DNA of 64,000 nt from Cohnella thermotolerans DSM 17683 (lineage in GTDB: Bacteria > Bacillota > Bacilli > Paenibacillales > Paenibacillaceae): the NCBI RefSeq assembly GCF_000429825.1, contig NZ_AUCP01000013.1:52033-116032 (forward strand), given 5' to 3'. Positions 54,440-63,653 of this stretch are shown here, piece by piece (position 1 is the first letter of the stretch; each line of letters begins with the position of its first letter). The position numbers and the translations under genes are program-made. Under the pieces are notes generated by a model, which was given only the letters and a program-made list of their open reading frames with translations, did not search any database and was not told where the DNA came from.

Positions 54440-56491
54440 TTACATCACCCGCTTGAACATTTTCTCCAATTCGTACGTCGAGAAGCTGACGACGATCGGG
54501 CGGCCGTGCGGGCACGTGTAGGGCTGGCGGCATTCGGCGAGCCGCCGGATCAGCGTCTCGCCGGCCTCCCGCGTCAGCGGCTGGTTCGCCTTGATGGACG
54601 CTCTGCAGGAGCAGAGAACGGACGCCTTCTCCCTCAGCTTGCGAAGATCGACGCTGCGTTCGCCGAGCACCCACTCGGCCATCTCCCGGACGATGTCGGC
54701 TTCTTCCCCTTTCGGAAGCCAATGCGGCACCGCGCGTATGATAAAGGTATTGCCCCCGAAATCCTCCAAGTATACGCCGACTTGCTCAAACAGGGGAAGC
54801 CGGTTCCGCAGGGCGACGCATTCGTCCGGAGCGAAGCCGATGGTGACGGGAAGAAGCAGCTCCTGGCTCGCCTCCTCGGGCTTGCCGAACTTCTCGAAGT
54901 AGAATTCGTAGTTGATCCGCTCGTGAGCGGCGTGTTGATCGATCAAGTAGAGCCCCGTCTCGTTCTGCGCGATCAGATACGTGCCGTGCAATTGGCCGAT
55001 CCAGTGCAGCTCGGGGAAAGCCGGCGGCGCCGGCTCCCGCTCGGGCGCCGCGTACGCCGACTGCCACACTTGCTCCGGCAGCCGGGCGGAAGGCGCCGAC
55101 GCTCGCTCCGGCCGTTCGCGCGCGAAATTCGCCGTCCCGGCCGCCGGCGGGCCCGAGAGCCTTGGGTTCGCATAGCCCCGCGATCCCGTCTCCTCCGCCT
55201 TCCCGGGGAAAGCCCCGGGCTCCGGCGCTCGGGCGGCCGCTCCTTGCGGGTTCGCTTCGACCCGGGCTCCGGCCGCGCCGCTTTCCCGGTCCTCGGAGAC
55301 CGAAGCGCTGCCCGCGAACCCGCTCTCGCGCACCAGACTTTCGAAGGAGGCCGCCACTTCGTAAGCGCCGCCGGCTTCCGCGGACGAACCGCCTCCCGCC
55401 TCCGCTTCCGGCTGCCGATCCGGCGGCATCCGGAAGCGGATCTGATCCTGAACCCAGACTTGCGTCTTCGGCGTCCGGACGGCGTTCCCGGAAGGGATGT
55501 ACGCCTGGCCGCCAAGCGCCTTGCGCACGGATTCCTCCACGAAAGCCCGCAGCTCGGACTCCTTGCTGAAGCGGACCTCCAGCTTCGCCGGATGAACGTT
55601 GACGTCCACGAGCGACGGATGCATGCGCAAATCCAGCACCGCCAGCGGATACCGGTTGATCGGCAGCAGCGTATGGTACGCTTGCAGCAGCGGCTGCGTG
55701 ACGGCGGAGCTGCGCACGTACCGGCCGTTGACGAGCACGGTGACGGCGTTGCGGTTCGACCGCGTCTCCACCGGCAAGGCCGCGAGGCCGCCGATCGTGT
55801 AATCGGGATGCTCCCCGCGAATTTCGACCATCGCCTTCGCGGCGGCCGTCCCGTAGATGGCGGCGACCACCTGCCGCAAGTCGCCGTTGCCCGGCGTCCG
55901 CAGCAACGTCGTTCCGTTATGCGCGAACGTAAACGCGATGTCCGGGCGGGCGAGCGCCTGCCTGTAGACGACATCGGACAAGTGGCTGAGCTCGGTTTGC
56001 ACCGTCCGCATGTATTTGAGCCGGGCCGGCGTATTGTAGAACAGCTCCCGCACGGTCATATCCGTCCCTTGCGGCGCCGCGGCGTCTTCCTCGCGCTTGA
56101 CCGTCCCGCCTTCGATCTCCAGCGCCCGGCCGAGTCCGCTCGAATCGGACGCGCTGACGCAGCGCACCTTGGCGACGGCCGCGATGCTGGGCAACGCCTC
56201 GCCGCGGAAGCCGAGCGTGACGATCTGGAACAAATCTTTGCCGGTCGCGATTTTGCTCGTGGCGTGACGCTGGAACGCCGTCCTCAGATCGTCCGGCGCG
56301 ATGCCGGAGCCGTTATCGACGATGCGCAGCAGCGCCAGCCCGCCTTCCTCCGCCGTCACGTCGATCGTCGTCGCTCCGGCGTCGACCGCGTTCTCGATGA
56401 GCTCCTTGAGCACGGAGGACGGCCGTTCCACGACTTCTCCGGCGGCGATCTGGTTGGCCAAATGCTCGTCCAGCAACCGTATGACGCCCAT
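54440..56491 (-). CDS. mutL: DNA mismatch repair protein MutL
   Basis: 683 residues. N-terminal GHKL ATPase: ELIENAVDAGATTID, IVDNGSGIAPDDL, LGFRGEALPSIA. A variable Pro/Ala/Glu-rich linker spans about 345-470. The C-terminal endonuclease domain has LIDQHAAHERINYE, ACRASIKANQP-type (SCRASIKANQPL) and CPHGRPIVV motifs, so it is the nicking type used in organisms without MutH. Start ATG 56491, GAGAGGCGGG upstream. Between the S41 protease gene and the RsmJ-like gene. Confidence 0.96.
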   Translation of the reverse strand: MGVIRLLDEHLANQIAAGEVVERPSSVLKELIENAVDAGATTIDVTAEEGGLALLRIVDNGSGIAPDDLRTAFQRHATSKIATGKDLFQIVTLGFRGEALPSIAAVAKVRCVSASDSSGLGRALEIEGGTVKREEDAAAPQGTDMTVRELFYNTPARLKYMRTVQTELSHLSDVVYRQALARPDIAFTFAHNGTTLLRTPGNGDLRQVVAAIYGTAAAKAMVEIRGEHPDYTIGGLAALPVETRSNRNAVTVLVNGRYVRSSAVTQPLLQAYHTLLPINRYPLAVLDLRMHPSLVDVNVHPAKLEVRFSKESELRAFVEESVRKALGGQAYIPSGNAVRTPKTQVWVQDQIRFRMPPDRQPEAEAGGGSSAEAGGAYEVAASFESLVRESGFAGSASVSEDRESGAAGARVEANPQGAAARAPEPGAFPGKAEETGSRGYANPRLSGPPAAGTANFARERPERASAPSARLPEQVWQSAYAAPEREPAPPAFPELHWIGQLHGTYLIAQNETGLYLIDQHAAHERINYEFYFEKFGKPEEASQELLLPVTIGFAPDECVALRNRLPLFEQVGVYLEDFGGNTFIIRAVPHWLPKGEEADIVREMAEWVLGERSVDLRKLREKASVLCSCRASIKANQPLTREAGETLIRRLAECRQPYTCPHGRPIVVSFSTYELEKMFKRVM

Positions 56492-56509
56492 CCGTATCCC
56501 GCCTCTCTT

Positions 56510-57940
56510 TTATCGATGATTGGTCAGCTTGAGAACCCCGCCCGCGTCCGACCAGCTCAAATTGGCATCCCACTTGGCTAGCAGCCGGACGTCGATGCTG
56601 CTCGATCCGTTCTGCACGAGAATCCTAGAATCCGATACGGCGATCCGTTCGGCCTTGCCGCCGAGCGCGAACGCGATCGTCTTCGTGGCCGGATCGTACC
56701 GAAGCGCCGCCCCCGCGAACGAAGAGGCCAGCTTCAAGTCGATATAGACGGCGCCGTTCTTGCGGACGACGGAAGCCTTCGAGGCCATCCGGATGCCGTC
56801 GATCGAGACGACGCCTTTGCCCGCCGTCAGGCCCGCCGGAGCTCCGCCCGCCGCCCGGATGGCCGCGATCAGCTGCTGGGGCGCTCCCTGCACCTGGATG
56901 TCGGGCCTCAGTCCGGTATGATCGACTTTGTGTCCGTTCGGCGTGTAATACTCCTCGATCGTCACTTTCAGCACGCCGCCGGACGACACGTTGAAAAACT
57001 GCTGCACGACGCCTTTGCCGTACGTTTGCGTCCCGATCAGCTTCGCCACGCCGTAATCCTGCAAGGCGCCGGAGAGCAGCTCGGAGGCGCTGGCGGTGTT
57101 TTCGTTCACGAGCACGTAGACCGGATACGGCTTGCGTACCCCTTTGACTTCGAGCGGATTGTCCTTCCCGTCGCGGTCGGTCATGTGGGCCAGCACGCCG
57201 TCTTGAATAAAGTTTTCCGCGATTTTTTGCGCCTGGTTCACATACCCGCCGCCGTTGTCCCGCAAGTCGAGAATGAGCGCCCTCATGCCTTTGTTCTCCA
57301 GCTTGCCGAGCTCGGCGTCAAACTTCTCGCCGGCGTCCGAGGTGAACGCGCTCAGCGACAAATAGCCGATGCCGCCGTTCAGCAGCCTAGACGTCGCCGC
57401 CGGCAGCTGCACGGAAGACCGCGTGAGCGTGTACGCGTGCGTCTTGCCGTTGCGGCTGAGCGTAAGAATGACGGACGTGCCGTCCTTGCCCGCGATCATC
57501 TGATTGATCTGATATTGCGTCTTCCCCCGGACGCTCTGGCCGTCGACCGCCACGATCGCGTCGCCGGGCTGGACGCCGGCTTTGGCGGCCGAGCTGCCTT
57601 GCACGACTTCCTGGACGTACAGCGTGCCTTCGTCCAGCACCGTGACGATGCCGACGCCGACATACGTTTGCTCCAGATACGATTGGAACTGCTTCCACTC
57701 GTCGTCGGTGAAATATTCAGTGTACGGATCGTCGAGCGAATCGACCATGCCTTGGATGGCCGCATCGTTGAGCTCTTCGTCCGAAGGTTTGCTCAGGTGG
57801 TACTGCTCCAGCAGGTTTTTGACGTCCTCGGTCTGGGCTTCGCTGGCCGCGTAGGCGGCCGGAGCGGCGCCTGCCAGCAGCGAGGAGAGCATCAGCAAAG
57901 ACAGGGCGCGGCGAAGACGAATCGATGAGTTCCGAATCAA
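56510..57940 (-). CDS. S41-family C-terminal processing protease with CuAO-like C-terminal domain
   Basis: 476 residues. Signal peptide about 1-32 (RRALSLLMLSSLLAGAAPAAYA), PDZ domain about 85-170 (GVGIVTVLDEGTLYVQEV), and protease core with the catalytic Ser in NENTASASELLSG and Lys309 in GTQTYGKG. Residues about 380-476 resemble a copper-amine-oxidase-N-like stalk domain (VVRKNGAVYIDLKLASSF), common in Paenibacillus exported proteins. It acts outside the membrane; the substrate is unknown. The start is TTG 57940, overlapping the mutS stop as TTGA with GGGGA upstream. Confidence 0.88.
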   Translation of the reverse strand: MIRNSSIRLRRALSLLMLSSLLAGAAPAAYAASEAQTEDVKNLLEQYHLSKPSDEELNDAAIQGMVDSLDDPYTEYFTDDEWKQFQSYLEQTYVGVGIVTVLDEGTLYVQEVVQGSSAAKAGVQPGDAIVAVDGQSVRGKTQYQINQMIAGKDGTSVILTLSRNGKTHAYTLTRSSVQLPAATSRLLNGGIGYLSLSAFTSDAGEKFDAELGKLENKGMRALILDLRDNGGGYVNQAQKIAENFIQDGVLAHMTDRDGKDNPLEVKGVRKPYPVYVLVNENTASASELLSGALQDYGVAKLIGTQTYGKGVVQQFFNVSSGGVLKVTIEEYYTPNGHKVDHTGLRPDIQVQGAPQQLIAAIRAAGGAPAGLTAGKGVVSIDGIRMASKASVVRKNGAVYIDLKLASSFAGAALRYDPATKTIAFALGGKAERIAVSDSRILVQNGSSSIDVRLLAKWDANLSWSDAGGVLKLTNHR

Positions 57941-60639
57941 GAAAGTTCCCCGCTCTCTATTAATTGATTGCGCGCGTCGTTGAGCCACTGCAAGGCTTCC
58001 AGCGGCGTCATCCGCATCACGTCGAGCTTGCGCAGCTTGTCCGCGATCCGGTCCGCCGGAGCGGAGCCCGCCTTGCGGTGACGTTCCGGCCGCGGCGGCT
58101 CCGGCTCGGCGAACATGGCCAGTTGGACGATCGCTTCGCCGGGCTCGTCAAGCGGCTCGGCGAGCGGTTCGCCCGAGGCTGCCGGAAGCTTGCCGGCACG
58201 ATCGTCCGCCGCCCGCTCCGCGGAATTGGCGCGCGCGGCCGCAAGCTCGCCTGCGGCCGAAGCTTCCAGCAGGCCGTACGCCCGCGACACGATCGATTCG
58301 GGCAAACCGGCGAGCTGGGCGCAGTAGATGCCGTAGCTCGAATCGGCCGCTCCCGCCACCAGCTTGCGCAGGAAGGTGACGCCGTCCGCGCTCTCCTTGA
58401 CCGCCATGCAGCCGTTGCGGAGCTTGGCCAGCGATTGCTCCAGATGCGCGAGCTCGTGGAAGTGGGTCGAGACGAGCGCCTTGCAGCCGATCGCGTCGTG
58501 CACGTACTCGATGACCGCCTGCGCGATCGCCATCCCTTCGTCCGTGGACGTCCCGCGGCCCAGCTCGTCGATAATGACGAGGCTGCGGGCGGTCGCCTGC
58601 TCGGTCATCACCTGGATGTCCTTCATCTCGACCATGAACGTGCTCTGTCCGCCGACCAGGTCGTCGGCCGCGCCGATGCGCGTGAAAATACGGTCGATCA
58701 GCGGCAGTTCCGCGCTTTTCGCCGGCACGAAGCAGCCGATCTGGGCCATGATCGAGATCATCGCGACCTGGCGCATATACGTGCTCTTGCCGGCCATGTT
58801 CGGCCCGGTGATGAGCAGAATGGAGCTGTCCTCCGTCAGGGAGGCGTCGTTCGCGATAAACGCCGTCCCTTCGCTGACCGCCTCGACGACCGGATGGCGG
58901 CCGTCCCGGACGATCAGGTCGTATCCGCGGTTCAGGCGGGGCCTCGTATACCGCCGCTCCGCGCTCACCTCCGCGAACGACTGCAGCACGTCCAGCGCCG
59001 CCACCTGCTCCGCCAGCTTCTGCAGCCTCGGAATATGCTCCGCGATCCGGTCGCGCAGCCGCACGAACAACTCGTATTCGAGATCGACCATCCGCTCTTC
59101 GGCTTCCAGAATGAGCGCTTCCTTCTCCTTCAGCTCGGGCGTCACGAACCGCTCCGCGTTGGCGAGCGTCTGCTTGCGCTCGTACCGGCCTTCCGGCAGA
59201 GAAGACAGGTTCGCTCTCGTCACTTCCAGGTAATAGCCGAACACTTTGTTAAAGCCGATTTTCAGCGATTTGATGCCCGTCGCTTCCCGCTCCTTGCGCT
59301 CAAGCTCGGCGATCCACTTCTTCCCGTCCCGGCTCGCGACCCGCAGCTCGTCCAGCTTGGCGTCGTACCCGCCGCGGATCAATCCGCCCTCGCGAACCGA
59401 CACCGGCGGTTCGTCCGCAATGGCGGCCGCGATCGCTTCCGCGAGGTCGGCGCAGTCGTCGAGCGAGTCCGCCAGGCGGGCGAGCGGCGAATCGCCAAGC
59501 TGCCCGCAGACGGAGCGGATGGCGGGAATGCGCTGCAGCGAAGCCTTGAGCGCGTTCAGGTCGCGCGCGTTCGCCGTGCCGTAAGCGATGCGCCCGACCA
59601 GTCGTTCCAGGTCGTACACATCGTTCAATTCCCGGCGAAGCTCCTCGCGCTGCATCCAGTTGCCGTGAAGCGCTTCGACGGCGTCCAGCCGCTCTTCAAT
59701 CGCCACGCTGTCGAGCAGCGGCTGATCGATCCAGCGCTTGAGCAGCCGGGCGCCCATCGCCGTGCGCGTCTTGTCCAGGAGCCAGAGCAGCGAGCCTTTG
59801 CGGGAGCGGTCCCGGACGGTCTCCGTCAGCTCGAGGTTGCGGCGCGTGAACGCGTCCAGCGCCATAAACTGCTTCGGATCGTAGGACTTGACCGACCGCA
59901 GATGGCCGAGCGAACGTTTCTGCGTCTCGCCCAAATACGCGACGAGCCGCGCGACGGCCAACCGCCGCACCGGCTCGTGGCGGTCCCACGGCTCGCCCGG
60001 AAATTGGGCCGCCAGCGCTTCCGGCGCGTCGTCCGCCGCTTCCCGTTCGGTGCACAGCAGCGTCCGTCCCGTGCCGGCCGCCTCCTCGCGCAGCCGCCGG
60101 AGCGACGGCGCGTCGCCGACCGCTTCGGCGGGACGATACACGTTCAGTTCGTTGCGAATGGCTTCGCCGGCAGCGTCGAACGAAGTGACGTACAGCTCGC
60201 CCGTCGTCAGGTCGCAGGCGGCGAGCCCGAACCGGCCGTCCCGTTCGGCGGTGCCGACGATGAAGTTGTTCGCCGTCTCGCCCAAATTTTTGGTCTCCAT
60301 GACCGTGCCGGGGGTCACGATGCGGACGATCTCCCGCCGGACGACGCCTTTGGCGGTAGCCGGATCCTCCACCTGCTCGCAAATCGCGACCTTGTAGCCT
60401 TTCTCTACCAATCTCGCTATGTATCCTTCGGCGGAGTGATACGGAACGCCGCACATCGGGATCCGTTCCTCCTGCCCGCCATCGCGCCCCGTTAAAGTAA
60501 TTTCGAGCTCGCGGGACGCGGTAAGGGCGTCGTCGAAAAACATTTCGTAGAAATCGCCCAGACGGAAAAAAAGCAGCGCGTCCTGTGCCTCAGCCTTGAC
60601 GGAGAGGTACTGCTGCATCATCGGTGTGTAGCCGGCCAT
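57937..60639 (-). CDS. mutS: DNA mismatch repair protein MutS
   Basis: 900 residues. Mismatch-reading Phe-X-Glu in LGDFYEMFFDD, ABC ATPase Walker A ITGPNMAGKSTYMRQV, Walker B VIIDELGRGTSTDEG and STHFHELAHLE. Slightly longer than many MutS because of an Ala/Glu/Asp-rich stretch near 800-840 and a C-terminal tail with PLEALQWLNDARNQL. It finds mispairs and recruits MutL. First gene of the mutS-protease-mutL-rsmJ-like-miaA-hfq run. Confidence 0.97.
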   Translation of the reverse strand: MAGYTPMMQQYLSVKAEAQDALLFFRLGDFYEMFFDDALTASRELEITLTGRDGGQEERIPMCGVPYHSAEGYIARLVEKGYKVAICEQVEDPATAKGVVRREIVRIVTPGTVMETKNLGETANNFIVGTAERDGRFGLAACDLTTGELYVTSFDAAGEAIRNELNVYRPAEAVGDAPSLRRLREEAAGTGRTLLCTEREAADDAPEALAAQFPGEPWDRHEPVRRLAVARLVAYLGETQKRSLGHLRSVKSYDPKQFMALDAFTRRNLELTETVRDRSRKGSLLWLLDKTRTAMGARLLKRWIDQPLLDSVAIEERLDAVEALHGNWMQREELRRELNDVYDLERLVGRIAYGTANARDLNALKASLQRIPAIRSVCGQLGDSPLARLADSLDDCADLAEAIAAAIADEPPVSVREGGLIRGGYDAKLDELRVASRDGKKWIAELERKEREATGIKSLKIGFNKVFGYYLEVTRANLSSLPEGRYERKQTLANAERFVTPELKEKEALILEAEERMVDLEYELFVRLRDRIAEHIPRLQKLAEQVAALDVLQSFAEVSAERRYTRPRLNRGYDLIVRDGRHPVVEAVSEGTAFIANDASLTEDSSILLITGPNMAGKSTYMRQVAMISIMAQIGCFVPAKSAELPLIDRIFTRIGAADDLVGGQSTFMVEMKDIQVMTEQATARSLVIIDELGRGTSTDEGMAIAQAVIEYVHDAIGCKALVSTHFHELAHLEQSLAKLRNGCMAVKESADGVTFLRKLVAGAADSSYGIYCAQLAGLPESIVSRAYGLLEASAAGELAAARANSAERAADDRAGKLPAASGEPLAEPLDEPGEAIVQLAMFAEPEPPRPERHRKAGSAPADRIADKLRKLDVMRMTPLEALQWLNDARNQLIESGELS

Positions 60640-60785
60640 CGGTTTCCTCCCACGGTGTTGCGCTTCGCCCGGCTCGCCGCCGCGCTTCCCGGATGAACGG
60701 CCGGACAGCGGGCGACGGCGGGCGGTATCCTAATATTATAGCAAAAAACAACCGCTATCGCTTAATCGGGCGTAAGAGAAACGGA

Positions 60786-60807
60786 CCGTTCCCCATTCGG
60801 GGAACGG
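60786..60807 (-). terminator. hairpin after fni, weak terminator
   Basis: Perfect CCGTTCCCC-ATTC-GGGGAACGG-type hairpin just after the fni stop; the tail TCCGTTTCTCTT is only moderately T-rich. Confidence 0.45.
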
Positions 60808-60813
60808 CTGCCC

Positions 60814-61857
60814 TCAGTCGATTCTGACGAGCCGCTCGGTCGCCGCCAAATCCGCGAGCGTCGCCGCTCCGATTCCGAACATGGCGGCGCGCAGCTCGAA
60901 TTCGACGACGGCGAGCCGCTCTTCGAGCTTCTCGACCGAATCGATCGCCGATGCGAGCAGCGATCGGCCGAAGCCGGCCATATTCGCGCCTAGCGCGATC
61001 GCCTTCGCCGCGTCGACGCCGCCGCGAAGACCGCCGCTGGCAATGACGAAGCCGCCCGGCGCCGCCGCTCTCGCTTCGACGACGCAGGCCGCCGTCGGCC
61101 AGCCCCAGCCGGCGAACGCATCCGCAGCCGCGCGGCGAACGACGTCCCGAAGCCGGTGCTTCTCGACCTCGCTCCAGGACGTGCCCCCGGCTCCGGCGAC
61201 GTCCACGAAGCTGACGCCCGCCTCCGTCAGCCTCCGCACGTTGTCGCCGTCCAGCCCCCAGCCGACTTCCTTGACGCCGACGGGCTTGTCCAGCTCCCGG
61301 CACACCCGTTCGATCTTGCGGAGCAAGCCGCTGAAGTCGGTATTGCCCTCCGGCTGGAACACCTCCTGCAAGGCGTTCAGATGCAGCACCAGACCGTCCG
61401 CCTCCGTCAGTTCGATCAGCCGGCGGCATTCGTCGGCGCCGAAGCCGTAATTCAGCTGCACCGCCCCAAGATTGGCGACGAGCGGTATGGTGGGCGCCCG
61501 GCCGCGCACCCGGAACGACTCGGCGGCCGCCGCATTCTCGAGCGCCGCCCGCCCGGAGCCGAGCGCCAACGCCCAGCCGCGGCGCTCGGCCGCTTCGGCC
61601 AGCCGGAGGTTGATCCGGTAGGCCTCGGTCGTTCCGCCGGTCATCGAACTGATGAGAAGCGGCGCCTTGAGCGGACGTCCGAGGAACGACGCGGACGTGT
61701 CGACGCTTGCAAAATCCGTCTCGGGCAGCGCGTTGTGCCGGAACCGGTAGCGGCCGAAGCCGCTGTCCACGCCGCTGCCCCGGACGTCCTCGTTCAGGCA
61801 GATGTCGATATGCTCGTTCTTGCGCCGTTCGATGTCCGAACGTTGCTCTCTCTCCAT
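60814..61857 (-). CDS. fni: isopentenyl-diphosphate delta-isomerase, type 2
   Basis: 347 residues. FMN-dependent type II isomerase motifs: RRKNEHIDICLNED, LLISSMTGGTTEA, LVANLGAVQLNYG, HLNALQEVFQPEGNTDF, VGVKEVGWGLD, VDVAGAGGTSW and IASGGLRGGVDAAKAI. It interconverts IPP and DMAPP, giving DMAPP that MiaA, encoded a few kilobases away, uses for tRNA modification. GGAGGG sits four bases before ATG 61857. Confidence 0.95.
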   Translation of the reverse strand: MEREQRSDIERRKNEHIDICLNEDVRGSGVDSGFGRYRFRHNALPETDFASVDTSASFLGRPLKAPLLISSMTGGTTEAYRINLRLAEAAERRGWALALGSGRAALENAAAAESFRVRGRAPTIPLVANLGAVQLNYGFGADECRRLIELTEADGLVLHLNALQEVFQPEGNTDFSGLLRKIERVCRELDKPVGVKEVGWGLDGDNVRRLTEAGVSFVDVAGAGGTSWSEVEKHRLRDVVRRAAADAFAGWGWPTAACVVEARAAAPGGFVIASGGLRGGVDAAKAIALGANMAGFGRSLLASAIDSVEKLEERLAVVEFELRAAMFGIGAATLADLAATERLVRID

Positions 61858-61938
61858 CGTTCCCTCCGCTCTCTCTTCCTGTGCCTTTATCGTACTCTTA
61901 CCCTACCATAACGACGGCCGTCGCGAAAGGGGCCGCGG

Positions 61939-63342
61939 CTACGTCTCGATCTTCCACTTGCGGCGGATGTCCGCCTCCTCGTCCCACCTTCGGCCTTCCG
62001 CGATGGCGCGGAAGATCGGATCGATGTCGCCCTGGTATTTGGCGTAGCCGGACGTTGCGCGCAGCGCGCGGTAGATCCGATCGGCGCCCGCGAGCAGTTT
62101 GGCCCGGTCGTCTGCGTAGAAGGCGTCGCGCATCGCGTCGTCGTCGAGCGGCCGGTGGGCGGCGAGCTCGCGCGAATGCTCGGCGGCCACCTTGGCGAGC
62201 GCGAGCGTGCCGCGGGCGAGCGTCGGCGAGACGAGCCAGCTGGGCGGCGTGCGGTATTCGAAGCCGCCGTGCGCCTTCGGGCGGAAATCGCCGAGCGAGC
62301 CGTACCGCGGCCGCCGCCTTCCGGCGCCGGGCGGCTCAAGCAGCCGCAACGGCAGCGCGACAGCGTTGTCGAGCGCGCGCAGCCGCTCGCCCGTGAGCAT
62401 GGCGCCGCTCAGGTGCAGATGGCCGCCGAGCGGCAGGCCGCGCACCGGCGCGGCGCCCGCGAGCCAGCGCATCGGCGGCGCCCCGGCGGCGCGGCGGGCG
62501 GCCGCCGCCAGCAGGCCGCGCACGCGCGAGGCGACGACGCGCGGCTCCCGCGCCGGAGCCGGCCGCAGCTCCGCAATCGGCCAGCGGAGCACGCCGCTGA
62601 CGACGGCGGAATCGGAGCCGGCTGCGGCATGCGGCTCGAAGTAGCGCGAGGCGGGCACGACTTTGCCGCTTTGCGAGAGCAGCACGAATTCCGGGTCCGC
62701 GCCGATCGTCACACAGACCCCGTCCGTGTCCGTTTCGCGGGCCCAGCCCGCCGCGAAAGCCGCCGCGGCCTCCCGAAGCCGCCGCTCCTCCCCGGACCCC
62801 CTTGCCGTCAGCAGCGGTGTCAGGCCGACGATGACGCCGGTTTTGCCGGAGCTTCCGAGCCTCCATTGTACCATTCCCATATCGAGCCCGAGTACGTACA
62901 GCGCCCGCGCCGACGCCCGCTTCAGCCTCCGCTCCAGCTGCTGCTCGCGGAAATAGCCGGCGGGCGCGGGCCGCACCGACGCTTCGCCCAATCCGAATAC
63001 GGCGACCGTGAACGTGCGGGGAAGCCGTTCCTCCCCGAACGCGGCGCCCGCAAGCCGCCGCTTCTTCTCCGCTGCCCCGCCGAGCTCGGCCGCGAACCCC
63101 TCGCGCGCGAGCCGGCGGGCGATCTCGCCGGCTCCGAGCGACGCGACCGACGCCGCGTTCGCGTTCCATATCCAGGCTCCTCCCGCTTGTCCCGGGCGGA
63201 CGGGGCAGTTGCCGCCGAAGGCCAGCACCGCGTCGTTCGGACCCAGTGCCGCCCGCGCGTCTTGCGGCAGCGGTGTCACGCCGGGAATGCCGCGCCAGCC
63301 GGACGTCCCGCCATCCGTCCACATCCATACGTTGCCCGCCAC
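61939..63342 (-). CDS. phage-type COOH-NH2 ligase (amidoligase)-like protein
   Basis: About 467 residues. The C-terminal half resembles the phage phiEco32-type COOH-NH2 ligase family of the ATP-grasp/glutamine-synthetase fold: IGADPEFVLLSQSGKVVPAS, LPLGGHLHLSGAML, RYGSLGDFRPKAHGGFEYRT. Such enzymes are predicted to form amide bonds on peptides or proteins; the substrate is unknown. The frame reaches 63645, but the first 100 codons are Arg-rich and non-conserved. I prefer GTG 63342, after a run of G at suitable distance; GTG 63348 is the alternative. Very high GC, at the edge of an IS element. Confidence 0.7.
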   Translation of the reverse strand: MAGNVWMWTDGGTSGWRGIPGVTPLPQDARAALGPNDAVLAFGGNCPVRPGQAGGAWIWNANAASVASLGAGEIARRLAREGFAAELGGAAEKKRRLAGAAFGEERLPRTFTVAVFGLGEASVRPAPAGYFREQQLERRLKRASARALYVLGLDMGMVQWRLGSSGKTGVIVGLTPLLTARGSGEERRLREAAAAFAAGWARETDTDGVCVTIGADPEFVLLSQSGKVVPASRYFEPHAAAGSDSAVVSGVLRWPIAELRPAPAREPRVVASRVRGLLAAAARRAAGAPPMRWLAGAAPVRGLPLGGHLHLSGAMLTGERLRALDNAVALPLRLLEPPGAGRRRPRYGSLGDFRPKAHGGFEYRTPPSWLVSPTLARGTLALAKVAAEHSRELAAHRPLDDDAMRDAFYADDRAKLLAGADRIYRALRATSGYAKYQGDIDPIFRAIAEGRRWDEEADIRRKWKIET

Positions 63343-63653
63343 CCGCACTCCCCCCGTCGATCTGCCCTGCGTATGGATTTCGGCGTCCGAAGGCCTTCGT
63401 CCCGGGCGCGATTCCCGAATCGCCGCGCTCCATGCCGCTCGCGCGCGGCCCCTCAATCGGCCGCGGCCGTACGGCGCCCCGAACGCAAAACGGGAAGGGC
63501 CGTCCCGCCGGCGGATGAACGCCAAAGCCGAATGACCCTTCCCCGTATGCGCCCCGATGCGGACTCTCGGCCGCATCGCGAAAAATAGGCTGCTCCCACT
63601 GTCCCGACAGGGCATCCGCCCTCGAATGTTCTCCCGCTTCGGCATAAGCTTAA
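63343..63653. other. intergenic region next to an IS end
   Basis: GC-rich DNA upstream of the ligase-like gene up to the presumed IS end. It holds no convincing gene. The ten bases GCTGCTCCCA occur twice, near 63591 and 63682, on either side of the presumed IS boundary. Confidence 0.4.

Noticed and set aside
49720..60495. Very long plus-strand frames (750-860 codons) opposite the PBP1A, mutL and mutS genes
   Set aside because: They lie antisense to clear genes, are Arg/Ala/Leu-rich, lack ribosome-binding sites and family motifs. High GC with strong codon bias produces such mirror frames. The same holds for frames opposite metH and pdhD.
63343..63645. N-terminal extension of the ligase-like protein up to 63645
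   Set aside because: The 100 extra codons are Arg/Gly-rich with no family similarity; a GTG with a G-rich ribosome-binding site stands at the conserved start.
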